Positions 39,174-47,648 of a stretch of DNA of 64,000 bases are shown in pieces. Source of the stretch: Rhodothermia bacterium. GTDB taxonomy: Bacteria; Bacteroidota; Rhodothermia; Balneolales; Balneolaceae. How positions within the stretch are numbered: the first letter of the stretch is position 1; each line of letters begins with the position of its first letter. Where the stretch lies: assembly GCA_030427885.1 (NCBI GenBank), contig JAUICM010000005.1, positions 310,001-374,000 of the forward strand, written 5' to 3'. The notes beneath the pieces are model-generated. The model searched no databases and was not told where the DNA came from. It saw nothing but the letters and a program-made list of their open reading frames with translations. A program made the position numbers and the translations under genes.

Positions 39174-40280
39174 ATGAAGAGGAATTTATGGGGTATGACC
39201 GTATTTGGGATTGGAATGATATTGATCTCCTGCGCTGGAGATAAAGGTGAAAAGACCGTTGATCTGACCAAAGTTCCATTATTTGAACCACAGGAGATTC
39301 AACGTTTCGATCATTTTGGAGATTTTTATTACAGCTACCTGGGAATTAGTTCAGCTGCAACGGAAGATGGAGGATTTGTTATCCCTTCATGGAATCCGGC
39401 TCATTTAATAATTGTAGGAAAAGATGGGATTCCAATTAAGCAAACAAGTTTAGGTAAAGGGCCGGGGGAATTTATTGATGTAGGAGTACCTGGATTTGGT
39501 TTAAGTATGATCACTACTTTTGATCAAATGCAGAAAAAAGTAGTTGTACTGGATAGTGCACTTAATCTGATCAGAGAATTCATAGTGGAACCTGTTGCAG
39601 ATTATGGAATGTACAGGGTTGAACCCTTGTCAGATTCAAAGGTATTTATTGAAATGATGTCCAATAATATTTTTAGTGCAAATGAAGAGAAAACAAAAAT
39701 GTATGGGATTTATAGTATTGAGAACGATGAGTTAGAGCATCAGATTATCACAAAAGCAAAAAATTGGGCCCCGATAGGAGATGTGATTAATTCCCGGTCA
39801 GGTTCAATAGTTCAGGTTCCCTATTCAGTTGACCAGCTATCAGCAGTTGACCCGGTAAGTGAAACAGTATTTATGTTCGATACCCGTACAGATGTCATAG
39901 CAGAACAGAATGCAGAACTGGATACGGTCCATACGATCAAAGTAAGAGTACCTAAGGAATTATTAAATGAAGCAGACAGAGATTCGCTTAAAGCAGATGA
40001 AAATTATAGTGAAGACTGGGAGTATCTGGAACCTTATTTAGCTGAGGAAAAAGCATTAGCAGAGAAAATGATGATCTTTGAAGATCAGATCTGGTTGCAG
40101 ACAAACCTCCGTGGCGAACACACAATTTGGATTGTGTTGAACAAAGAAGGGGAGCTCATCAAAAAGGTAAATCTGCCAAAAAATAGTATGCTTACACATA
40201 TTTCAAGGCTTCACCTGGGGGTTCGTTTAAATGAGATCGAATTTGCATTATTCGCATACCCTGAACAAGACGGCGAATAA
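39174..40280 (+). CDS. 6-bladed beta-propeller lipoprotein (paralogue 1)
   Basis: A 368-residue predicted lipoprotein with signal sequence and lipobox LISC near residue 20, so probably anchored in the periplasm-facing or outer membrane. The body resembles 6-bladed beta-propeller proteins of Bacteroidota: GKGPGEFIDV is the usual signature, with blade-like strands throughout. Near the C-terminus it shares FDTRTDVIAE, SEDWEYLEPYL, QTNLRGEH and SMLTHISRLHLGVRLNE with the next gene. Function unknown; relatives are often near nutrient-uptake genes, but none is adjacent here. It is 65 bp upstream of its paralogue. Confidence 0.75.
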   Translation: MKRNLWGMTVFGIGMILISCAGDKGEKTVDLTKVPLFEPQEIQRFDHFGDFYYSYLGISSAATEDGGFVIPSWNPAHLIIVGKDGIPIKQTSLGKGPGEFIDVGVPGFGLSMITTFDQMQKKVVVLDSALNLIREFIVEPVADYGMYRVEPLSDSKVFIEMMSNNIFSANEEKTKMYGIYSIENDELEHQIITKAKNWAPIGDVINSRSGSIVQVPYSVDQLSAVDPVSETVFMFDTRTDVIAEQNAELDTVHTIKVRVPKELLNEADRDSLKADENYSEDWEYLEPYLAEEKALAEKMMIFEDQIWLQTNLRGEHTIWIVLNKEGELIKKVNLPKNSMLTHISRLHLGVRLNEIEFALFAYPEQDGE

Positions 40281-40345
40281 TCCTGTAACCTTTTCTGGAA
40301 AGAATCCGTTAGAGCCTGAAACCGATAACCAATAAAATCAGGATT

Positions 40346-41452
40346 ATGAGAGTAATATTATCAATAATAACGGGGATCGTATTAATAGTAAGTGTTTCGG
40401 GTTGTACCAGTAAAAAGGGGAAGGAAGGGAATAATACTACCAGAAATGTGGAAGTTAGAACTCCGGGAGAGTTGGTCAGGTTCACCCAGGTAGATACATT
40501 GTTATACTCGTATGCAGGGGTGAGTTCCATGGCTTTACCAAACGGGGATCTCATCTTTTCTTCGATAGAACCTTTTCTTCTCATTAAAACAAACAAAGAA
40601 GTATCGAGGTTGTTAGCTAAGACATCCACAGGCCCGGGACCTGGAGAAATGCTTGCCTTCCTGAATTTTGATAAAGGTGCCGATGGGAATCTTTATGCAT
40701 ATGATGTGGCATTGAAGAAGGTCGTAGCTTTTGATGAGGATTTAGAAGTAACCTCGGAATTCCTGGTTCCCAATTATGATACACGCCCTATAAGCAGAGT
40801 GTATGCTTTACAAGATGATATGGTCATACTGGAATTAGGCTCTGTTACTCCTTTTAAGGTAGATGAAAAGCAAACGAAGGCTATTACACAGTTTCACCCG
40901 GAAACTGGTGAGTATGGAAAAGTGATGGTACTGAATGGAGATGACAAAGCGCCAATTGGGACAGTAAATGCTAATAATATTGCGGGAAGTTCAGTAATTG
41001 TACCCTATGGTGAAAGGCAATTGATTGCTCCCTCATCAGATGGAAGTACATTATATCTGTTTGATACCCGTACGGATATTATCGCAGAAGTAAACGCTGC
41101 ATTTGACACCGTACATACGATTAACGTCAGTTTACCCTCAGAGTTGGTCAATCAGAGAGATATTGATTCTTTGAAGTCAGACCCGAATTTTTCAGAAGAC
41201 TGGGAACAGATAGATCCATATTTACCTGAGCTGAAGGCAAAAGCCAGTGCAATGCTGATCTCGGAAAAGTACATATGGATACAGACAAACCTGAGAGGCA
41301 AATATTCGCAATGGCAGATTCTGAGTAAAGAAGGAAAACTTATAAGAAAGGTTTATCTGCCTGCTAAAAGTATGCTGACTCATATTTCCGGACATCATCT
41401 CGGGGTAAGACTGAATGATTCTGAATTCGCTTTATTTGAGCCTGTGGAATAA
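40346..41452 (+). CDS. 6-bladed beta-propeller lipoprotein (paralogue 2)
   Basis: A 368-residue paralogue of the preceding gene with the same length and plan: signal sequence with lipobox VSGC (Cys near 20), a TGPGPGEM signature, and the shared C-terminal blocks FDTRTDIIAEVNAAFDTVHTI, SEDWEQIDPYL, QTNLRGKY, SMLTHISGHHLGVRLND. The N-terminal half is more diverged. The strong conservation of the C-terminal third points to a shared functional surface there. Probably the product of a local duplication; function unknown. Confidence 0.75.
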   Translation: MRVILSIITGIVLIVSVSGCTSKKGKEGNNTTRNVEVRTPGELVRFTQVDTLLYSYAGVSSMALPNGDLIFSSIEPFLLIKTNKEVSRLLAKTSTGPGPGEMLAFLNFDKGADGNLYAYDVALKKVVAFDEDLEVTSEFLVPNYDTRPISRVYALQDDMVILELGSVTPFKVDEKQTKAITQFHPETGEYGKVMVLNGDDKAPIGTVNANNIAGSSVIVPYGERQLIAPSSDGSTLYLFDTRTDIIAEVNAAFDTVHTINVSLPSELVNQRDIDSLKSDPNFSEDWEQIDPYLPELKAKASAMLISEKYIWIQTNLRGKYSQWQILSKEGKLIRKVYLPAKSMLTHISGHHLGVRLNDSEFALFEPVE

Positions 41453-41480
41453 AAAAGGTCAAAATTTTTGTTGCCCCTTA

Positions 41481-41508
41481 TTTGAGAACTTAAAATTCCG
41501 CATCTTTG
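41481..41508 (+). promoter_or_regulatory. Candidate promoter for the antiporter gene
   Basis: TTTG at 41481-41484 and CATCTTTG at 41501-41508 (7 of 8 matches to TAnnTTTG) with a 16-bp spacer, 24 bp ahead of the chosen ATG at 41533. An AGAAGG sequence just before that ATG may serve as ribosome binding site. Confidence 0.45.
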
Positions 41509-41532
41509 GCGTTCAAATTCAGAAGGCCATTT

Positions 41533-42618
41533 ATGACCGTTTTTTTATTTATCGCAGGACTGGTAGCACTGATTGCCGGGGCAGAACTTTTTCTTAAAGC
41601 AGTTGATCACTTTGGGTTAAAATGGGGAGTATCTCCACTTATAATGGGTTTAACGGTGGTAGCATTTGCCACCGGAGCCCCTGAGCTGGCGATCAGTATA
41701 AAAGCAGCATCTTCAGGTAGTGCAGACCTGGTACTTGGAAATATCGTAGGGAGCAACATCGCAAATATATTGTTGATCCTGGGTATTACTTCCGTATTGA
41801 CTCCTCTTGCCATTTCAGGACGTATCGTGCGTGTTGATGTACCCATTGTGATAGCTTCGAGTGCCCTTTTATTTGGATTATCGCTGGATGGAAAGCTGAC
41901 AGAGCTGGACGGCATCATCCTCATGCTAGGATTGGTGGCTTATTCCGCATTCACCTATTATCAGATACAGAAAAGCAAGAAAGATGGGGTAGAGGAAGAG
42001 ATCTTCGAATACGCAGAATCACCGGATGAACTGGCTCAGGGATCATTTTTTTATATCAAGAACATCGGGTTCTTGATTATTGGCCTTGCAATGATCGTAC
42101 AGGGCTCCGACTGGATGGTAGACAGCGCTGTTACTATTGCGGAAGCTCTTGGTCTTTCAGAACTGGTGATTGGCCTGACCATAGTTTCGATTGGTACTTC
42201 ATTACCGGAAATAGCTACGTCCTTGTCGGCAGCCAGAAAAGGCAAAGCAGATATCGCTGTAGCTAATGTAATGGGGAGTAATCTGTATAATATGCTGTTA
42301 ACTCTTGGACTAACCCTCATCATAGCACCCAATGTGCTGGACGTTTCTGTTAAAGCCATAAACCTGGATCTGCCCTTCATGCTTGCTGTAAGTATCGCAT
42401 GTATCCCGATCTTTATTGCAGGTTTTAATATGACACGTTCCGATGGGAGCATCTTCCTGTTCTATTATGCAGCTTACCTAACCTATTTGGTAATGGATTC
42501 CGTTGGCTCCGGATATGTGGATATAGCACGAAATACCATGCTTTGGGTGGTTATTCCTGCTACAGTGTTGTATATGGTACTCAGGATCAGGATTTATAAG
42601 AAGACCAGGCTTGGCTGA
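41533..42618 (+). CDS. CaCA-family sodium/calcium antiporter (YrbG-like)
   Basis: A 361-residue integral membrane protein of the cation/Ca2+ exchanger superfamily with about ten helices in two inverted repeats. Alpha-1 has ATGAPELAISIKAA and GNIVGSNIANILLILG; alpha-2 has SIGTSLPEIATSLSAA and ANVMGSNLYNMLLTLG, the GSN motifs that bind cation. The acidic Glu in APEL and LPE are present in both repeats. It exchanges Na+ (or H+) for Ca2+ across the inner membrane. The ATG at 41533 places the first helix (TVFLFIAGLVALIAGAE) at the N-terminus; a TTG 27 bp upstream is possible but overlaps the candidate promoter. The long Asp-rich calcium-binding cargo protein nearby is suggestive but not proof of a link. 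Confidence 0.9.
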   Translation: MTVFLFIAGLVALIAGAELFLKAVDHFGLKWGVSPLIMGLTVVAFATGAPELAISIKAASSGSADLVLGNIVGSNIANILLILGITSVLTPLAISGRIVRVDVPIVIASSALLFGLSLDGKLTELDGIILMLGLVAYSAFTYYQIQKSKKDGVEEEIFEYAESPDELAQGSFFYIKNIGFLIIGLAMIVQGSDWMVDSAVTIAEALGLSELVIGLTIVSIGTSLPEIATSLSAARKGKADIAVANVMGSNLYNMLLTLGLTLIIAPNVLDVSVKAINLDLPFMLAVSIACIPIFIAGFNMTRSDGSIFLFYYAAYLTYLVMDSVGSGYVDIARNTMLWVVIPATVLYMVLRIRIYKKTRLG

Positions 42619-42625
42619 CGCCTGG
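42605..42625. repeat. Small hairpin over the antiporter stop codon
   Basis: CCAGGC (42605-42610) and GCCTGG (42620-42625) flank the stop codon at 42616-42618. It may add to the transcript end formed by the larger hairpin that follows. Confidence 0.35.
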
Positions 42626-42653
42626 AATGAGTTTTCTGTAAAAGGTGAGATAT

Positions 42654-42686
42654 AAACCACCCTGCACTTTAGCTGCAGGATGGTTT
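42654..42686. terminator. Bidirectional terminator between antiporter and GH43 gene
   Basis: A 13-bp stem (42654-42666 with 42674-42686, one mismatch) and 7-nt loop; both arms begin or end in AAACC/GGTTT, giving short U-runs in either direction. It separates two convergent genes. Confidence 0.7.
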
Positions 42687-42702
42687 AGAAAAGCAGTGGA
42701 GC

Positions 42703-44166
42703 TTAATTTTTATCCCTGAAGTTCCACTTAGAGTTATCACTACTCATATCAAATTCTCCCAGCGTTGGTGTACTGTCTCCAATAGAGATTAACGCCAGTT
42801 TTTTGTCTGAACCAGGAATCGATTTAGGCATGATTCTGTACGTTCCATCTGTCAACTGGTCAATACGCCAAAGTTGTTCTGGAGCCCCGGTAAATTTCGG
42901 AACAGTTACTAATTCCGCATCTGCTGTTGCTGCTAATGCTCTTTCTGTTCCTGCGATCACTATTTTATAAGCTGGAGTTCCCAGAAAGCCCGGCGCATCA
43001 GGGACGGCTGTTATGGTCCATCGCTGATGAGGACGAGCCAAGTAGTCTCCGTTTCTTACATCGATGTTTCCGCTTGGCCAGGTATCAATAACATCAGATA
43101 ATTGCTGAGATGGAATTGGTTCCACCTTTGCATCCGGATTATTTCTGAAATATCCCCATGAAGTAGCACGTGGCATTCGTACAAAATCAACAACCAGTTC
43201 CAGACCATAGCCTCTTCGTTCAGATTCAATTTCATAGGTGCCGTCTTTCAGGTTTTCACCTGCTTCAGGCCATCCTTTATCCCATAGTAATGGCTTGATC
43301 GCTAATACACTTCGTCCACTTCGGTTCAGATCAGCTTCGTAATGGAGCGACACTTTTTCAACGCCATCTTCAAGAATGACACGACCAAAGTGACCGGCTC
43401 CGTTAGTTCTTCCGCCACCGGATGAAACCACCATTTTGGCTCCACCTCTTAGCATGTCTCTTCCCATGTTATCCACATAAGGACCGGTTACATTTTTAGA
43501 ACGTCCCACAATGATATTATAGGTTGCGTTTGCAGCATCACAGCAGGTGCCATGTGTTCCAAGAAGGTAATACCATCCATCACGATACTCCAGATCGGTA
43601 GCTTCACAATCAATAGCAATATCGATAGCCTCATTACCTTCCACACGTTTTCCGGTTTTTGGGTCCAATTCAACAAGTCGAATGTTTCCGAAATAGGTAC
43701 CATAAGACATCCATAGACGGCCAGTGGTTGGGTCTAATAAAAGTCCTGGATCGATAGCGTCATTGTCTTCCATATTTTTGGATTCCGCCACCAGAACAGG
43801 TTCCGTAAATTCAAAATCAGGAGAGTTCGGGTCAAGCGTTTTGTTCCACATTGTCATGATCTGGCCATCATGTCCGCCTCCTAAACCACCACCTGTAACG
43901 CCATAGGCAATAAGGTAACGATCGCCAATTTTAATTGCATCAGGAGCTGCACCGCCACCGGGACGTACTGCGCCACCTTTCCAGTTCCAGCCGTCTTCGG
44001 ATATTAATCCACCTCCGCCTGTGCCGAAAGTATAGTACTTTCCGTCAGATTTCATGATGGTTGAAGGATCATGAATATAGGGACTCCCAACTTGTGCCGT
44101 TGCTGTACCGGCCAGCACCACAAGGAACAGAGCTGCCAGCGTTAATTTTAGGATATTAAATTTCAT
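42703..44166 (-). CDS. Secreted GH43-like glycosidase with ricin-type domain
   Basis: A 487-residue exported protein. The ATG at 44166 opens a signal peptide (MKFNILKLTLAALFLVVLAG...TAQ); upstream in-frame codons add only a Ser-rich stretch. Residues ~25-320 form a five-bladed propeller of GH43 type: SPYIHDPSTIMKSDGKYYTF (general base Asp), DAIDPGLLLDPTTGRLWMSYG (pKa-modulating Asp) and IDCEATDLEYRDGWYYLLGTHGTCC (Glu acid). The C-terminal ~110 residues (HQRWTI; EQLWRIDQLTDGTYRIMP) look like a ricin B-type beta-trefoil binding module. This points to an arabinan/xylan-type arabinofuranosidase or arabinanase. The 244-residue gene 43 bp upstream is probably in the same operon. Confidence 0.85.
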   Translation of the reverse strand: MKFNILKLTLAALFLVVLAGTATAQVGSPYIHDPSTIMKSDGKYYTFGTGGGGLISEDGWNWKGGAVRPGGGAAPDAIKIGDRYLIAYGVTGGGLGGGHDGQIMTMWNKTLDPNSPDFEFTEPVLVAESKNMEDNDAIDPGLLLDPTTGRLWMSYGTYFGNIRLVELDPKTGKRVEGNEAIDIAIDCEATDLEYRDGWYYLLGTHGTCCDAANATYNIIVGRSKNVTGPYVDNMGRDMLRGGAKMVVSSGGGRTNGAGHFGRVILEDGVEKVSLHYEADLNRSGRSVLAIKPLLWDKGWPEAGENLKDGTYEIESERRGYGLELVVDFVRMPRATSWGYFRNNPDAKVEPIPSQQLSDVIDTWPSGNIDVRNGDYLARPHQRWTITAVPDAPGFLGTPAYKIVIAGTERALAATADAELVTVPKFTGAPEQLWRIDQLTDGTYRIMPKSIPGSDKKLALISIGDSTPTLGEFDMSSDNSKWNFRDKN

Positions 44167-44209
44167 CAGTAAGTAAGTTTTAAAAATTGATATTGAAGAA
44201 GAACTCATG

Positions 44210-44944
44210 TTATTCATAAGTAATGGTCAGGTTTTTGATGGGTTCTCCTTGTTCATCAAGAAAGCGTACACAGAAATCACTCATTCCGGGACCGTTAATA
44301 ACCACTCCGCGAATGATATTTTTTCCTTTTTTCAACGTAAGACGCTCAGAGACAACATCATCCATTACCATTCGCCGGTCGCCCGAAAGTAAGGCTGCTT
44401 CTTCGCCATTCAGCCACCACATAGATGCTGAATTCGATCCGATAGCCATTCTCACATTCTTCATTTCCACCGGGCTGTTAACCACGGTTACTGCCCAGAA
44501 CAGAACGCCGTAGATTTTCTTCTCTAAGCCAAAGGCAAAACGAAATAATTTCACATTATAATTATTGCTTTCCAGTGCATGCCATTGTAGTTCCTGATCT
44601 CCTACTTTGACCATATCGCCATGTTCTGGAACCCCAGTAAACTGGTTTTCGAAATACAAGGTATCGAAAGCATTTCTGAGGTAGCTATCAGTAAAAACCG
44701 TATTCGTGCGGTTTGGTTTGTCGATTGGTTCTAAGAGCAGCCATCGCTGAATGAACCCATCCGGATCAGGGGTCATTTTTTTTGTTGTTGCTTCAGTGAA
44801 GTATGGTGCAATGGTTCTTTCTACATCAAGATTGGATTCATAATCAGCCTGCCGCTGAGCAAAAGCAGAATTGCTGTTTAATCCAAGTCCTGCAAAAAGT
44901 AAGAACACTATCGCTACTGGCCCCGTTTTGCGTTTATTTCTCAT
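44210..44944 (-). CDS. Secreted protein of unknown function, co-transcribed with GH43
   Basis: A 244-residue protein with signal peptide (AIVFLLFAGL...SAFAQ, cleavage after ~residue 29). The rest is predicted soluble and rich in beta strands and aromatic residues (FIQRWLLLEPI, ELQWHALESNNYNVKLFRFAFGL, GSNSASMWWLNGEEAALLSGDRR, KKGKNIIRGVVINGPG). The last segment (MWWLNGEE...LKKGKNIIRG) resembles the beta-sandwich accessory domains attached to glycosidases and esterases, where such a motif describes galactose-binding-like folds. No catalytic motif was recognised. Its position just before the GH43 gene suggests a binding or accessory role in breakdown of the same polysaccharide; inferred from context. 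Confidence 0.65.
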   Translation of the reverse strand: MRNKRKTGPVAIVFLLFAGLGLNSNSAFAQRQADYESNLDVERTIAPYFTEATTKKMTPDPDGFIQRWLLLEPIDKPNRTNTVFTDSYLRNAFDTLYFENQFTGVPEHGDMVKVGDQELQWHALESNNYNVKLFRFAFGLEKKIYGVLFWAVTVVNSPVEMKNVRMAIGSNSASMWWLNGEEAALLSGDRRMVMDDVVSERLTLKKGKNIIRGVVINGPGMSDFCVRFLDEQGEPIKNLTITYE

Positions 44945-45494
44945 ATCAATTATATACAGTTGGTTAGTATTATTCCTTTAAAAAACACTTTTAACAGATC
45001 TAAAAAAAGATCTTCCGTTACTACCCAACGTCTAATTGAATATCATTAATAAATATTCAATAAAAACATCATCTTAAATAGAGTAGAGTGAGTATTGTAT
45101 TTTTCAAATGATGATGAATTGTATTCTTTTTTTTTAAAAAGTCACAGCCATTATGAAAAATTTTACACTCTCCTTAGTGGTTGAATGCTAAGAACTTAAT
45201 AGGTTAAAAAATTCATTTTTTTGCCAAAAGTTCATTCTGAGTACTCTAAGGGTGTATTTTTAACACTTATAATCAAAAAAACAGGAACTAAATTTCAGAA
45301 ATAAGAAAAAAAATAAATTTTTGAATGCAGCATATTTTGCTGGAAAAGGGGCATGCAGTACAGCCGATTTGTCTTGGTGGGGTAGACATTCAGCATATAA
45401 TGTGAATCTGATTTTAGAAAGACTAAAATCAAAAAATCAGAAGAATGAAGTGTGCAATGATTTGAAAAAAAGCTGTTTCAATTTGTGGGTATAA
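44945..45494. other. 550-bp AT-rich intergenic region with palindromes, no clear gene
   Basis: It separates two minus-strand genes, so it should hold the promoter of the GH43 pair and the end of the aldolase transcript. Visible structures are AGATCT...AGATCT near 44996-45013 and GATTTTAG/CTAAAATC at 45410-45417/45423-45430 (5-nt loop), which could end the aldolase transcript although no good U-run follows. A plus-strand reading from 45321 to 45494 stays open for 58 codons but has no start codon signal or recognisable family. No RNA gene was seen. Confidence 0.5.
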
Positions 45495-46790
45495 TCACCC
45501 TAAAAATTTCTTTCTCAATGCCTCTACCTGCTCCTCATTGATAGGTACTAATTTACCCAGTGAAGCCCCCATCACAAGTGATTTAGCACTAAATTCAGCT
45601 ACTTCAAGCCTGTCAAAAGTCCCCAGCAGTTTGTCGCCAGTAACCAGTACCGAGTCGTTGCTGATAATGACGGCAGGTGAATCTTCTGACAAATTATTTA
45701 AAATGGTTTCATCACCCGCGAAATGGGATCCAAATGGAACATTAGGTACATCCTGCAGGAAGATCCAGCTCTCGGGAATGGTCCGTACATCGAGTTTCTC
45801 ATGGCTCACACTGTAGGCCATCAAATAAGGAGTTTGCGAATGAATGATCGAGTTTATTCCGGGATTACGGCGATAGATCTCCTGATGCAGCCAGGTAGCC
45901 CGACTCGGTATTTTCCCGGGTTCGCGTTTTCCATCTTTGATCTGAACCAGATCATCATTTTGAATATCCCAACGAGACACATCTGTTGGGGTGATCAGAA
46001 AATCATTATTGCGCCAGCGAACTGAAACCGTTCCGTACGAACTTATCATCAGCCCCTGATCACAGGCCCTATGGACGATCTTTTTAATTTCTTCTCTTAT
46101 CGCACGTTCATCCGATGGATGTTCCACATCATTCTGTTCCGGGAGCAATCTCGGTATCTGATTTTCAAATTGTTCGATCTCACCATCTGTTAAATAATTG
46201 GGAGTGCCAATGGTATTTCCATAGATGATCGTTCTACCACAGAATTCTAAAGTTTCAAATCGTTGAAATGCATCACGAAGATCAGAACCACCCACCACGG
46301 TTCCATGATTTTCCATGATCACGGCATTAAATCCTTTAATGAATTCATCGGCTATTTTGCTCCCAAGTTCCTCACTGCCCGGCAGTTCATAGGGAGCATA
46401 CCCTATTCCGCCACACACATTTTTTGCCTGTGGAATGATATTGGTATTTGGTATTTGCCGGACTATGCTGAATGAAACCAAAGCGGGGGGGTGAGCATGA
46501 ACAATCGCTTTGATATCGGGCCTGCAATCATAGATCGCTTTATGAAAGGGATACTCCGACGAAGGTTTGTGACGGCCTTCGATCGTTCCATCACTTTTAA
46601 CCCGAACAATATCAGAAGCTCTGAGCGAGCCTTTATCAATGGCAGATGGTGTGACCCAGATATCTCCATTTTCATCAATGATCGAAACATTCCCGCCGGA
46701 AGTGGTAGTTAATCCACTCCGGTAGATCTTATCAATGATCAGGGTGATCTGATCGCGGGGGTGCATCAAAGAAGTATCTAAATTTTTCAT
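45495..46790 (-). CDS. Tandem class II aldolase/adducin protein with a degenerate second domain
   Basis: A 431-residue protein made of two class II aldolase/adducin domains. Domain 1 (~8-205) is complete: TTTSGGNVSI (phosphate loop), Glu79 in SSEYPFH, His98/His100 in VHAHPP and His162 in ENHGTV as metal ligands. Domain 2 (~225-425) aligns well but has Ala298, Gln319 and Asp379 where domain 1 has the catalytic Glu and two of the three His ligands; only His317 remains. Thus only the first half should bind metal and catalyse, with the second probably structural or regulatory. Family members cleave sugar phosphates such as fuculose-1-phosphate or epimerise ribulose-5-phosphate; the substrate here is unknown. 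It stands alone in its transcript. Confidence 0.82.
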   Translation of the reverse strand: MKNLDTSLMHPRDQITLIIDKIYRSGLTTTSGGNVSIIDENGDIWVTPSAIDKGSLRASDIVRVKSDGTIEGRHKPSSEYPFHKAIYDCRPDIKAIVHAHPPALVSFSIVRQIPNTNIIPQAKNVCGGIGYAPYELPGSEELGSKIADEFIKGFNAVIMENHGTVVGGSDLRDAFQRFETLEFCGRTIIYGNTIGTPNYLTDGEIEQFENQIPRLLPEQNDVEHPSDERAIREEIKKIVHRACDQGLMISSYGTVSVRWRNNDFLITPTDVSRWDIQNDDLVQIKDGKREPGKIPSRATWLHQEIYRRNPGINSIIHSQTPYLMAYSVSHEKLDVRTIPESWIFLQDVPNVPFGSHFAGDETILNNLSEDSPAVIISNDSVLVTGDKLLGTFDRLEVAEFSAKSLVMGASLGKLVPINEEQVEALRKKFLG

Positions 46791-46910
46791 GATTGAATAA
46801 TAAAACTGCTGGTTTAAAGAAGCCGTTGAAACGAAGTTAAATCAGTCTGCCCTTCGAAAGATACACTTGAAACGCTTGCTTTGCAGTTAACTTTGTTTAT
46901 TTAAGTAAAC

Positions 46911-46938
46911 TGATTATGAAGTTCCTTCTTCGTAATCA
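46911..46938 (-). terminator. Hairpin upstream of the aldolase gene
   Basis: An 11-bp stem with one G-T pair and a 6-nt loop (46911-46921 with 46928-46938). On the minus strand it follows the NTF2-like lipoprotein gene and is followed by an AT-rich stretch, so it may end that transcript; it also lies ~120 bp ahead of the aldolase start. Confidence 0.4.
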
Positions 46939-47024
46939 TTACAATGAACACTAACTTCCAATCAATAATAAAGTGGTAGTGAGGTATGTAGATAGTTAAA
47001 GAAACGTATTCAGTAACAGATTCT

Positions 47025-47495
47025 TTAATTGCTGCTGCTGGAAACACTCACCAGTTTCCAGGATCCGGTAAGGTCAGACCAAACCTGGGTTCCGCCACCT
47101 TTGCCATCCATCACTTCACCACTTTTTAGTCGTACCTGATCGTGATATTCATTCACCAGAATGACAGTATGCTCATCAATAACCGTGATATGTATGGAAT
47201 CAAAAACCAGGGATTCAAATTCTTCGATCATTTCAAATCCAGGTTTGTACAATTCTTCGAATTCAGAAAAGGAACGTATGATTGTTCCATCCGCACTTAG
47301 TCCCGAGAATTTTTCTTCATCGAAATACGATCTGTATCGATCGAAGTCCAACGATCTGGTGGCTTCAACTAATCCTAGAAAAGCCCGGTTCACCGATTCT
47401 TTTATTTCTGTTTCATTCAACAAGTTCTGTTCTTTTTTGCAGGACGAGAAAGGGATGATCAGTAACAGTACTAATAATGGTATGCTCAGTTTCAT
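47025..47495 (-). CDS. Small lipoprotein with NTF2/SnoaL-like fold
   Basis: A 156-residue predicted lipoprotein with signal sequence and lipobox FSSC at about residue 19. The mature part (EIKESVNRAFLGLVEATRSLDFDRYRSYFDEEKF...DGTIIRSFSEFEELY...HTVILVNEYHDQVRL...WSDLTGSWKLVSV) follows the NTF2-like/DUF4440 pattern of a cone-shaped alpha+beta domain. Most such proteins bind small ligands; no catalytic residues can be named. It is monocistronic, 153 bp from the DNA glycosylase gene. Confidence 0.7.
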   Translation of the reverse strand: MKLSIPLLVLLLIIPFSSCKKEQNLLNETEIKESVNRAFLGLVEATRSLDFDRYRSYFDEEKFSGLSADGTIIRSFSEFEELYKPGFEMIEEFESLVFDSIHITVIDEHTVILVNEYHDQVRLKSGEVMDGKGGGTQVWSDLTGSWKLVSVSSSSN

Positions 47496-47648
47496 GTCTT
47501 AAAGCATTGGTTGCCTGACCAATTCATATTCAGTAATGATACCGAAATTTTGATTATATGAATGAATTGAAGCGACTGAATTAATTTCTTTCCAAAAGGG
47601 AAACGACCGTCGTTTGTCAAACGTCAATCGTCAATTATCGTTCAGTAT

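Noticed and set aside
45321-45494. Open plus-strand frame of 58 codons in the AT-rich intergenic region, reading ...AAYFAGKGACSTADLSWWGRH...
   Set aside because: Only a TTG could start it, no ribosome site is seen, the composition is odd and no family was recognised; kept as non-coding.
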